64,000 nt of DNA from Macrosoma leucophasiata (Eukaryota; Arthropoda; Insecta; Lepidoptera; Hedylidae). The notes under the pieces are model-generated. The model ran no database searches and had not been told where the DNA came from. It saw only the letters and a list, made by a program, of their open reading frames with translations. The stretch's first letter is position 1; each line of letters starts with the position of its first letter. Below are positions 59,501 through 64,000 of the stretch, piece after piece. The stretch covers positions 1,860,001 through 1,924,000 of the forward strand of contig JAWQUS010000017.1 of the NCBI GenBank assembly GCA_036365455.1, read 5' to 3'. The translations under genes were made by a program, and so were the position numbers.

Positions 59501-61580
59501 TTACTGGGCCATCCATCAACAGTGCAGCGCAATGAGCCGACACAATAGGTCATCACTGACCGTAACACACGAGTCAAAGATTATGGCCTATTACGCTGGA
59601 CGGATATAATAATATATTACAGCACCAACAAAATACTCCAATTTTGAAAAATCAAAAGGAAGGAGACCTTGACTTATTTCGGGTCTTTAGAACGTTATCT
59701 CTTTCGCACCTTACCTATGGTGGTCCATCATTTTGATCATGTTTGGACCTTCAGACCTTCATTACCGGACTATCAGTACTTACAGGCAGTGTGCTGCAGA
59801 GATAACGCTCTGCGAAGTCGAAACTAGCCGATTGTCTCTTTCGGAGGCTCGATGTGTATAATATTTCTTGCTGGGTACTGTATGGGTCTTTTGTACAGCG
59901 GTAATGAAAGACGTAATCAAAAATTTAAACGATAGACACGCGTATTTTTTTAAAAGGCCGTGGCGAGTCGCTTGTTACAATAAAAACATGTCTCTTTATG
60001 GCCAGCGTTGAAACATGAAACACGCAACACGTAACATATTCAAAAATTGTTACAGTCGCCCCAACAAAAGATTGTATTTCATGCATTGTCTTTCATTCTT
60101 TTCACAGACGCACCTCGGGGCTTGAAACAGTCATAAATTGAAACAACAAAAATCATCCTGGTACGTGTCCGAAACGGATTGCGCCAAATGGTCGTATTAT
60201 TACACTGTATGTATGTATGTATGTATCTTCACGCCAGGTCCCTAACGGGGTAGGCAGAGAGTATAGAGCGCCAGACATCCCGGTTCTGACAAACCTCTCG
60301 TGCCTCGTCTACCTTCATCATTCTCTGTAAAGTGTGTAAACACACCACGCCGAAGCTACGCGACGGAAGTTCGGCACTATTACGCCTGCAAATGCAATGC
60401 TATTTGAATTACTGACGACACACTACATATGTCGAAATTACGCTGCGTTATAGGGTACAGCGTAAATACCTACGGTCGGGCGTACGACCAAAGTTCGGTT
60501 CGATTGTTGAATTCACACACTATGCCGACACACGTCATACTGAACTGAAGTTCTGCCGCGTAAGTTCGGCACTTATAGAGTGTCATATCAGCCGAATACG
60601 TCGGAACGTAAAATCAGCCGCCGAACTTCCGTCGGCATAGATCGGCATAGTGTTTAGTTTACACACTAAACAAAGTCTCTTGCCGCTGTCTCTATGTATG
60701 TATGTATGCTTTATTAAATCTTTAAAACTACGCAACGGATTTTGCTGCGGTTTTTAATAGATAGAGTGATTCAATATGAAGGGTTATATGTGTAATATTA
60801 TTATGTACCTGTATGCATAATACAGTAGAGAATCTGATAATTTTAGAGATTCTAATGTGATGTCGAAAATAAACACATTTCACATAGATAAAATAACGTA
60901 CTACTTACAGTATTATTCACATTAAAAAGGTCTACAAACGAAGTCCGCGATCTTTTTTTAGGTAACGAAGGTGCTTAACATGCGTACAATTCACATGTAT
61001 GTTAAGCAATGACTGCAGCACATTTTTACCTGGTTTTGCACACTTATCTGTACAAAACCGAGGGGTCAAAATCAACCCCGTTAGCTACATATACATCGTG
61101 TATTTGATATCTGCGCCCTACATAATATACGCACAGTACAAATATGAACAGTATGGAGACTACGTACAAAACGTTGAAACGGCACTCGCACACAAACATG
61201 CGCATCAACTTGGCCCCTAAGCGGTTCTCGCGGTGCTGCAGCCACACGCTACTCGAGCGTCGATGCGCATGTTTGTGTGAGTGTGCTGTTTCCCTGTTGT
61301 GAGTAGTTTCCATACTGTTCATATTATTCTGTACTGTGACATACGTTCCATCATCACAATCACCAATCCAAACAAAACATCAGTACAAATAAAACCGACC
61401 TGTTGCCGCAGCACCCTCTGACACGCGTCCGCGACTGCGTACACGTGGGGTGGCACCTCGAACATCTCCCGGCCCCGGTACTGGGCCATATGCTGTGGCC
61501 CATAAATGTCCAGTTGTTTGTACGGGTTCACCGACACCAGCACCTCGCCGATGTATGTGTAGATCTTGTTGTGTTGGAAT
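38380..61580 (-). CDS. Myo31DF (Myo1D): Unconventional myosin ID (class I myosin), 16 coding exons, 5' end missing
   Basis: Single-headed actin motor; the Drosophila orthologue Myo31DF binds membranes through its tail and sets left-right asymmetry. Exons, 5' to 3': 61580-61400, 58944-58823, 58472-58253, 56390-56193, 54698-54459, 53873-53723, 52299-52142, 51787-51666, 51159-51009, 48106-47960, 46803-46577, 45928-45779, 44601-44306, 43086-42896, 42280-42108, 38554-38380. Every junction has AG/GT sites and matching phase, giving 967 residues to a TGA stop. In this partial numbering the P-loop GESGSGKT is 71-78, switch I NDNSSRFG about 125-132, switch II DIYGFE 342-347, IQ motifs about 650-705, and the TH1 tail about 735-967. 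Drosophila Myo31DF is about 1,010 residues, so only the first ~35-40 are missing. The exons are much GC-richer than the AT-rich, transposon-filled introns. The assignment rests on co-linear similarity across the whole motor and tail. Confidence 0.96.
38611..38740. repeat. 130-bp direct repeat, left of mariner
   Basis: TATTTCTCGGATTCG to AAAACATA, starting and ending with TA. One mismatch to the copy at 40016-40145. Confidence 0.95.
38741..40015 (-). mobile_element. mariner transposon, inactive
   Basis: Inverted ends CGAGGGTGGATCCAAAAGTTCG; TA on both sides. The transposase runs from ATG at 39836 to a stop at 38808 but is broken by a frameshift at about 39741-39748 and a 1-bp deletion near 38955 that makes an early TAA. 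The D,D34D catalytic triad is visible: [18 protein letters not shown] and SPDLAPSDY. Size and motifs fit a mariner of about 1.28 kb. Confidence 0.95.
40016..40145. repeat. 130-bp direct repeat, right of mariner
   Basis: Second copy of 38611-38740, starting at the mariner's right TA. Confidence 0.95.
40480..41412 (-). mobile_element. tRNA-bearing SINE copy split by a Harbinger-like element
   Basis: Minus-strand pseudo-tRNA at about 40522-40596 (ACTTCAG acceptor stem, GTTCGAGTC B box). Upstream part continues after the insertion at 41350-41412. Only one arm is present. Confidence 0.75.
40628..41349. mobile_element. Harbinger-like TIR element
   Basis: Ends GTGTGCGTTCCACTAAGCG and GGGTGCGTTCCACTAAGCG (inverse), 3-bp TTA duplication (40625-40627, 41350-41352), as in PIF/Harbinger. 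Inside, a short frame [19 protein letters not shown] ends at a good donor at about 40930, like a first exon of an element gene. The rest is deleted. Confidence 0.75.
41555..42075. repeat. Degenerate tandem duplication
   Basis: Two units share GACGTCCCGCCCGATT, GCGAGCGGGC, AAGCGTTTGTATGG and GAGTGTCCGCGGTGTG in the same order. Confidence 0.65.
42108..42280 (-). CDS. Myo31DF (Myo1D): Myo1D window exon 15: TH1 tail with Pro-Ser repeat
   Basis: Residues 853-909. [19 protein letters not shown], then NDLLVGLV, a [10 protein letters not shown] repeat made by a 9-bp GC-rich tandem unit, and [15 protein letters not shown], matching the conserved GEVVGI..KYH segment. The proline repeat replaces a charged loop of the Drosophila tail. 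Donor GC|GTGAGT. Confidence 0.93.
42520..42620 (-). repeat. Diverged pseudo-tRNA repeat
   Basis: GCGAGTTCGATTCCTGCCTGAAATC on the minus strand in the same ATGGAAAGAAAAA context as the other tRNA-bearing SINEs. Confidence 0.6.
42896..43086 (-). CDS. Myo31DF (Myo1D): Myo1D window exon 14: TH1 tail
   Basis: Residues 789-852. [19 protein letters not shown], then [30 protein letters not shown], the PH-like core of the TH1 membrane-binding domain, rich in basic residues. Donor GAG|GTAAGT. Confidence 0.95.
43130..43262 (+). repeat. LINE 3' fragment (GTGAAGATACAT family)
   Basis: In Myo1D intron 13. CGTTAGGGAAGGGACCTGG then GTGAAGATACATA. Confidence 0.6.
43285..43450 (+). repeat. SINE-like family A, 5'-truncated
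   Basis: Begins at GGCCCTGAATTTCCGG; A-tail at 43441. Confidence 0.8.
43806..43962 (+). pseudogene. LINE reverse transcriptase fragment
   Basis: [20 protein letters not shown] is the conserved post-RT segment of Jockey-like LINEs. It abuts the broken third exon copy. Confidence 0.7.
43963..44039 (-). pseudogene. Truncated third copy of Myo1D exon 13
   Basis: Begins 233 bp beyond the start of copy 13b with the same AAG acceptor context and a 33-bp spacer. It reads [20 protein letters not shown] to PRDQ, then homology stops. It shares the Lys of LKP with copy 13b, so it probably derives from it. No donor; not usable as an exon. Confidence 0.8.
44073..44272 (-). CDS. Myo31DF (Myo1D): Myo1D candidate alternative exon 13b (tandem duplicate)
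   Basis: Intact copy of the last 200 bases of exon 13, offset by 233 bp. Acceptor AAG|C would complete an Asn codon after exon 12 (phase 2); donor GCCA|GTAAGT is phase 1, as in exon 13. It has 66 codons and no stop. Against exon 13, I count four conservative replacements (V to I, A to V, R to K, V to A) and about eighteen synonymous codon changes, a pattern of purifying selection. Only 33 bp separate it from exon 13, and joining the two shifts frame, so it can only replace exon 13. It would drop 32 residues of neck/linker and keep the TH1 start. Use in mRNA is inference. Confidence 0.6.
44306..44601 (-). CDS. Myo31DF (Myo1D): Myo1D window exon 13: end of neck and start of TH1 tail
   Basis: Residues 690-788. 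Completes IQ 2 ([12 protein letters not shown]), then a basic linker, a third IQ-like helix [13 protein letters not shown], and the TH1 start [16 protein letters not shown] with WRGDYL. Acceptor CCACAG|G completes the Lys codon; donor GCCA|GTGAGT is phase 1. The last 200 bases are duplicated immediately downstream. Confidence 0.95.
44640..44790. repeat. MITE-like sequence
   Basis: ACACACGGCCAGATTTGGTT is mirrored by AACCAAATT-like GGACGTGTGT to the right. Confidence 0.5.
45285..45640 (-). repeat. Family C repeat, inverted
   Basis: Inverse CCCACTGCTGAGC head at the right end; lies in Myo1D intron 12. Confidence 0.75.
45779..45928 (-). CDS. Myo31DF (Myo1D): Myo1D window exon 12: IQ neck
   Basis: Residues 640-689 plus a split Lys. 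[18 protein letters not shown] fits IQ motif 1 (calmodulin-type light-chain site); AAVTIYNAW opens IQ motif 2. It ends TGG AA|GTACGT, phase 2, which matches both the normal next exon and the duplicated copy at 44073-44272. Confidence 0.95.
46471..46551. mobile_element. Two Helitron 3' ends, inverted pair
   Basis: A|CTAG at the left and CTAG|T at the right, each with its own CGAAGTCG-type hairpin, back to back within 81 bp. Confidence 0.65.
46577..46803 (-). CDS. Myo31DF (Myo1D): Myo1D window exon 11: converter
   Basis: Residues 565-639. [21 protein letters not shown] (SH helices) and [21 protein letters not shown], ending FGHTKLFIR, the converter. Acceptor CCGCAG; donor ATCAG|GTGACC in phase 2. 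Confidence 0.97.
46846..47216. repeat. MITE with AAGCCCTATTC ends
   Basis: AAGCCCTATTCAACC at the left, GAATAGGGCTT at the right. It begins within the first 50 bp of Myo1D intron 10, reading from the exon 11 acceptor. Confidence 0.7.
47566..47860. mobile_element. Head-to-head tRNA-bearing SINE with target duplication
   Basis: 12-bp duplication AGCGTATATCTT (47554-47565, 47861-47872). Right arm has a full plus-strand pseudo-tRNA (about 47757-47831); left arm has the 3' half inverted, then jumps to TTGCCTAACTAGC. Confidence 0.88.
47960..48106 (-). CDS. Myo31DF (Myo1D): Myo1D window exon 10: actin-binding region
   Basis: Residues 516-564, 49 codons, phase 0/0. [20 protein letters not shown] followed by [13 protein letters not shown], the conserved strand and SH1-proximal segment of the lower 50K domain. 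Donor CTG|GTGCGT. Confidence 0.96.
48589..50823. mobile_element. hAT-type element carrying a nested mariner
   Basis: 17-bp inverted ends TAGTGATGTAACGAATA, 8-bp duplication ATGTGCTT (48581-48588, 50824-50831). Without the mariner it is about 1.06 kb and shows no transposase. Confidence 0.9.
49005..50175 (-). mobile_element. mariner-like transposon, decayed, inside the hAT element
   Basis: TA-flanked ends CGAAGGTGAATCAAAAAGTTC. N-terminal region [20 protein letters not shown]...[10 protein letters not shown], then shifts and stops; later VITMDET and [20 protein letters not shown]. Inactive, and of a different lineage from the 38.7-kb copy. Confidence 0.9.
51009..51159 (-). CDS. Myo31DF (Myo1D): Myo1D window exon 9
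   Basis: Residues 465-515. [21 protein letters not shown], then LKRLLHSS and [11 protein letters not shown]. The hAT/mariner nest lies in the intron just downstream. Donor AAG|GTGACT. Confidence 0.96.
51267..51427 (-). repeat. SINE-like family A, 5'-truncated, inverted
   Basis: Only the 3' half; lies in Myo1D intron 8. Confidence 0.78.
51666..51787 (-). CDS. Myo31DF (Myo1D): Myo1D window exon 8
   Basis: Residues 425-464. Reads [20 protein letters not shown]...FRI and ends inside the FRITHYAGDV motif (split Thr codon AC|G). This is the actin-facing surface loop region of class I motors. Donor AC|GTAAGT. Confidence 0.95.
52142..52299 (-). CDS. Myo31DF (Myo1D): Myo1D window exon 7
   Basis: Residues 372-424: [18 protein letters not shown], then [12 protein letters not shown] and [15 protein letters not shown], conserved lower-50K sequence. 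Acceptor CCCCAG, donor AAG|GTGTGT. Confidence 0.96.
52357..52501. mobile_element. MITE (AATAAGGGGG family)
   Basis: Inverse orientation to the 10.7-kb copy; ends CCTTATTCATAAACGT and GTGAATAAGGGGG. Confidence 0.75.
52515..52690. repeat. Repeat family D
   Basis: GTAGAGCTATATCTCTATTGC to TCGAGGCTAAATGTGC; copy of the 3.4-kb unit. Confidence 0.6.
53317..53626 (-). repeat. SINE family B with target duplication
   Basis: 11-bp duplication ACACGTAAATA (53306-53316, 53627-53637). Best-preserved copy; in Myo1D intron 6. Confidence 0.88.
53723..53873 (-). CDS. Myo31DF (Myo1D): Myo1D window exon 6: switch II and relay helix
   Basis: Residues 322-371. Contains [12 protein letters not shown] (switch II; Asp342, Gly345 and Glu347 are the key residues) and [19 protein letters not shown], the relay helix. 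Donor ATTG|GTAAGC, phase 1. The usual ~10 residues between INRAI and the switch II strand are shorter here than in Drosophila. Confidence 0.97.
53981..54265 (+). repeat. SINE-like family A, full length
   Basis: Head CTAGTGGTAGAGCTCC, A-tail at 54257; in Myo1D intron 5. Confidence 0.82.
54459..54698 (-). CDS. Myo31DF (Myo1D): Myo1D window exon 5
   Basis: Residues 242-321, 80 codons, phase 0/0. Reads [11 protein letters not shown] through [21 protein letters not shown] to [16 protein letters not shown], the helix leading to the switch II segment. The middle is Ala/Gly-rich and GC-rich. Donor CAG|GTAAAT. Confidence 0.96.
54778..55120. mobile_element. MITE with GGGGTCGTTCATAAATTACG ends
   Basis: Left end mirrored by TAATTTATGAACGACCCC at the right; body rich in CCCCCT and TTACG motifs. 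Confidence 0.75.
55160..55515 (-). repeat. SINE-like family A with internal insertion
   Basis: A C-rich segment of about 75 bp at 55372-55445 interrupts the head; absent from other copies. Confidence 0.7.
55822..56072 (+). mobile_element. Short Helitron with duplicated 5' end
   Basis: A|TCTATACTAATATTATAAAG occurs at 55822 and again at 55861; end GCTAG|T at 56072 preceded by hairpin CCCGCGAATTCGGG. In Myo1D intron 4. Confidence 0.75.
56193..56390 (-). CDS. Myo31DF (Myo1D): Myo1D window exon 4: upper 50K subdomain, divergent
   Basis: Residues 176-241, 66 codons in phase 0 on both sides. Length matches the family, but the first half ([14 protein letters not shown]...) is poorly conserved relative to Drosophila, and the usual AAVLHLGN motif reads VAGVILLGE across the next junction. 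The second half (FKSLGF...VEDIW) is recognisable. Acceptor TTTTCAG, donor CTG|GTAATG. Confidence 0.9.
56726..57000. mobile_element. Head-to-head tRNA-bearing SINE, truncated, with target duplication
   Basis: 12-bp duplication TCGCATGTTAAA (56714-56725, 57001-57012). Left arm has a full minus-strand pseudo-tRNA; the right arm stops inside its pseudo-tRNA, as in 5' truncation. Confidence 0.88.
57500..57660. repeat. MITE-like inverted-end sequence
   Basis: TTATTAACCCAAACATAGCTT and GAGGCTATGTTTATTAATAA resemble inverted ends. Confidence 0.5.
58053..58228 (-). repeat. SINE-like family A, 5'-truncated, inverted
   Basis: Ends 25 bp from the Myo1D exon 3 donor. Confidence 0.78.
58253..58472 (-). 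CDS. Myo31DF (Myo1D): Myo1D window exon 3: switch I
   Basis: Residues 103-175. Contains [23 protein letters not shown], with switch I residues NxxSSRFG that contact the ATP gamma-phosphate, then [10 protein letters not shown] and [10 protein letters not shown]. All catalytic positions look intact. Ends CAG|GTTGGT in phase 0. Confidence 0.97.
58566..58805 (+). repeat. SINE-like family A, divergent
   Basis: In the 350-bp intron between Myo1D exons 2 and 3; many substitutions. Confidence 0.7.
58823..58944 (-). CDS. Myo31DF (Myo1D): Myo1D window exon 2: P-loop
   Basis: Residues 62-101 plus a split Arg. It carries [18 protein letters not shown], the Walker A/P-loop that binds ATP. Ser stands where many class I myosins have Ala (GESGAGKT); this is conservative. 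Phase 0 acceptor after TTCCAG; donor GACAG|GTGGGT leaves phase 2. Confidence 0.97.
59655..59875. repeat. Repeat family D
   Basis: TTATTTCGGGTCTTTAGAACG to GGCTCGATGTGT; fullest copy of the family. Confidence 0.6.
60200..60330 (-). repeat. (GTAT)n and LINE 3' fragment
   Basis: ATCTTCACGCCAGGTCCCTA is the inverse of the fragment at 43130-43262. Confidence 0.6.
60330..60680. repeat. MITE with GTGTGTAAACACACC ends
   Basis: Inverted motifs GACGGAAGTTCGGC / GCCGAACTTCCGTC and end motifs GTGTGTAAAC / GTTTACACAC. Confidence 0.6.
61140..61330. repeat. Foldback element next to Myo1D window exon 1
   Basis: GAACAGTATGGAGACTAC at the left pairs with GTAGTTTCCATACTGTTC at the right; inner arms CACACAAACATGCGCAT and inverse. 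Confidence 0.75.
61400..61580 (-). CDS. Myo31DF (Myo1D): Myo1D window exon 1: start of motor core
   Basis: Residues 1-61 of the partial protein. The exon starts with one base completing an Arg codon, then reads [20 protein letters not shown], the conserved opening of class I motor heads, through [17 protein letters not shown] to RVLRQQ. Acceptor TTCCAG and donor CAG|GTCGGT. A preceding phase-2 exon must exist upstream. Confidence 0.96.
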
Positions 61581-61845
61581 CTGGAACAAGCAAAAGAAAG
61601 ATTCTTATTGCTAGGTATATTTTAAAATATTAGAGTTAAGGTCCTAACTCGAACTTGATATGTTTGTGGATAATTCCTCGTTGCAAAAGTACGTCCAACT
61701 TGTCGTTATAGCTTTGCATCAATAATTGCTTACTAATAGGTTCTTTCACGTATGTAAGTTTTAAAAAAAATAAGGATTATAACACTTTAACAAAGGGCCT
61801 GATTATTTAGAAAAACAACAGTTCTTTATAACTACTCAATCTCAG

Positions 61846-61984
61846 GTTCGGTTGCAATTTGTTAAAGTGAATGTACAATTTTACATCCTTCTCTAACTGT
61901 ACCAAATTTGTTAAAGTTAGAGAAGGATGTACCTACCTAAATGTTACATTAACTTTGACAAATATTTTGGTGCAACCGAGCCTG
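61846..61984. repeat. MITE with GGTTCGGTTGCA ends
   Basis: AGGTTCGGTTGCAATTTG mirrored by GGTGCAACCGAGCCT; inner TTAGAGAAGGATGT motif shared with 62.7-63.1 kb. Confidence 0.7.
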
Positions 61985-62712
61985 CCTTAATGTTCTTTAA
62001 TTTCTTCCCTTAAGTCTAGAAATTCCGCCTTAAAATGTGCTTAAATTGTCAAGGCACTTTTACAGTGGGTACCAGTTACGTTGTCTTTCAATACGATGCG
62101 ATGGTACGTTTGACCAAATCGTCACTAGAAATAGAAATAGAAAATATTTTTATTTCGAATAGATCTTTACAGATACTTTCAAAACGTCAATAAATCATAA
62201 ACTACCTAGAGCGAATAACCATTACATATAGTAAAAGCAAAATCATATATTAATAGTAAATTAAAAATTAAAATTTAAACTATTTGGTTAAAACATAATA
62301 ATCATAAAATTTTTCAATTCCTTCAATGATAATAAATGAAGAAAAAGAAAAACTTATTCGTCAAGATCAATGTTATTCACTTAGCAGAGTTCCAAGTGCA
62401 GTCACTACTGAGAAGAACTCCGCTACCCAACAAACTCAGTAAGAGCTCTTTTAAATGAGAGCTTAAATCTAGTACAGATTATCGTGAAAAATCAAATAAT
62501 GTCAACGTCCATAGCATAGATGCAAATAAACTGCTATCTACTAAATGTGATGTAGCCCCTGCAAACCAGAACAGACCAGTCCCCACCAACAGCACCCGTT
62601 CACCAGTATTGACTTAATGGTTTCACCCGATCTGTTGACACCACACCTTATTACTTATGATTGCATCGTTAATTAAGGTTCCATTAAGCAACGACCGCTT
62701 CTTCACCAGCAT

Positions 62713-63135
62713 TAAGCCTGGGTTGCACCACGACGTTGTGTTAAAGTTAAAGTTATTGTAACATTCCACATCCTTCTCTAACTTTAACAGATTTCTGTTA
62801 ATATTTTATTTTTAAAGAAAAATGGAAAGAAAAATTTGACTTCAGGCGAGACTCGAACTCGCGACCTACTGGGAATCTAGTCCAGCCGCTCTTCCAATTG
62901 AGCTACTGAAGCCCTGCCCGATTTGTCAAATCTTTCCTCCACGTCTATTGCATTGCTAGCGGCTGGACTAGATTCCCAGTAGGTCGCGAGTTCGAGTCTC
63001 GCCTGAAGTCAAATTTTTCTTTCCATTTTTCTTTAAAAATAAAATATATTTCACAAGCATGTGTTAATGCGAAATAATATAAAAACAGATTTCTGTTAAG
63101 TTAGAGAAGGATACGAAATGTGCAACCCAGGCTTA
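62713..63135. mobile_element. MITE split by a tRNA-bearing SINE
   Basis: Ends TAAGCCTGGGTTGCAC and GTGCAACCCAGGCTTA enclose AACTTTAACAG motifs and the SINE at 62802-63083. Confidence 0.82.
62802..63083. mobile_element. Head-to-head tRNA-bearing SINE with 16-bp target duplication
   Basis: AACAGATTTCTGTTAA at 62786-62801 and 63084-63099. Left arm holds a complete minus-strand pseudo-tRNA; right arm lacks the 5' half of its own but has the full 3' tail ending GCGAAATAATATAAAA. Confidence 0.9.
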
Positions 63136-63139
63136 GACC

Positions 63140-64000
63140 TACCTAGCGTTAGGGCTAAATCAACATTATCACTCCAGCCGAAAGACGTCCACTACTGGTG
63201 CCTTCCCTAAACACGCTGAAAACATTAATGTGAGTCATTAGGGGAGGATATTATGGATTATGGCAATAATCGCCACGCTTGGCAGGCGAATTGGCGTTTG
63301 CAGTAAAGGTAGTTTTATCGCGGGACAACGTTGTCCATCCCGTTATTTTTACTACCGATCTATTGGAATGGTTTGATCGCCATTCAAACTCAAACTCAAA
63401 AATTTATCTAATCACTTGGAAATAATAGAATTTGCTTGTGTTAGGTCAAATTACAAATAATTAAATTAAAGCGAATAACAAGTGATACGTTGATTAATAT
63501 GCCAACGTACACAAAAATAAAATAAATAATGGTCAAAAAATACTTAATAATAAAAAAATATATATCCAAATCGTTACAGGCGTTTTCAAATTATCGCTGC
63601 ACATACATAAAAAAAAGAAGATCCGAACGAATTGAGAACCTCCTCCTTTTTTTGAAGTCGGTTAAAAATAGGTATCAACAGAATGTCCCATACTCTCTTT
63701 TACAAACGGCAAGATAAGCCTAAATAAAAGAATATGATATATTCTTTGTCATTGTTCGGTTGACTGCACTAGCGGAAGAATTCTCCTCCACTAGAGGCCG
63801 ATTTAACCATCCAAACCATGCCTGGACTCACTTAAATACATACAAAATATGCACGGAATGCATACTCACCGATCGAATACCTTGAACCGGTTCAACCTCA
63901 AATCGCAAGTCAGACGAAGTTGCACGTCTATTACTCTTGCTTTGACAAAAAAAAACTCATTTTGGGGTATAAATACATATTTGGAGCTTTAGAAGATCGA
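63140..64000. other. AT-rich sequence, presumed Myo1D intron 1
   Basis: Contains the CCTCCT...GAAGTCGGTTAAAAA repeat at 63640-63670. A possible phase-2 donor at 63870 is discussed among the rejected items. Confidence 0.4.

Noticed and set aside
63870..63945. Possible upstream Myo1D exon with donor CG|GTGAGT and phase 2
   Set aside because: Phase fits, but the encoded DLRLNRFKVFDR does not resemble the conserved DFVLL...NLKKR start of Myo1D, so I did not annotate it.
1..64000. CRISPR arrays, operons or bacterial defence genes
   Set aside because: Introns, SINEs and transposons show a eukaryotic genome; no spaced direct-repeat array is present.

Overview
The window looks like nuclear DNA of a moth or butterfly (Lepidoptera). 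It is AT-rich and dense in transposon debris. It has Helitron ends of the A|TC...CTAG|T type common in Lepidoptera, mariner copies with TA duplications, several hAT-type elements with 8-bp duplications, tRNA-derived SINEs and decayed non-LTR retrotransposons. No CRISPR array, operon or bacterial signal is visible.

Two host genes can be assembled by splice-site and reading-phase matching, both on the minus strand. The main one covers about 38.4-61.6 kb: a class I unconventional myosin of the Myosin-ID / Drosophila Myo31DF type. Sixteen exons give 967 residues, from just before the motor's IYTYIGEV segment through P-loop, switch I, switch II, IQ neck and TH1 tail to a stop codon. Only the N-terminal ~35 residues (one or more exons upstream of 61.6 kb) are not found. 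The second gene (8.6-10.6 kb) is small: three coding exons join in frame to give a 123-residue protein with a signal peptide. I do not recognise it.

Layout. 1-8.4 kb: hAT-type element, SINEs, Helitron ends, LINE debris. 8.4-10.6 kb: secreted-protein gene with a SINE and a decayed exon copy in its intron. 10.6-38 kb: repeats only, including a 5'-truncated LINE at 18-19.7 kb, two further LINE remnants, a 2-kb hAT-like element at 22.7-24.8 kb and two Helitrons carrying ACC minisatellites. 38.4-61.6 kb: Myo1D, whose introns hold two mariners, a hAT, a Harbinger-like element and three tRNA-bearing SINEs. 61.6-64 kb: presumed Myo1D intron 1 with a SINE nested in a MITE.

The most interesting points are: (1) a 233-bp tandem duplication of the exon joining the myosin neck to its tail. 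The second copy is intact, has both splice sites, differs almost only at synonymous sites, and by phase and spacing can only replace the first copy, as in mutually exclusive splicing; (2) the unrecognised 123-residue secreted protein; (3) a head-to-head SINE family whose arms each carry a pseudo-tRNA with a 9-nt anticodon loop, with clear target-site duplications; (4) a mariner flanked by 130-bp direct repeats bounded by TA.
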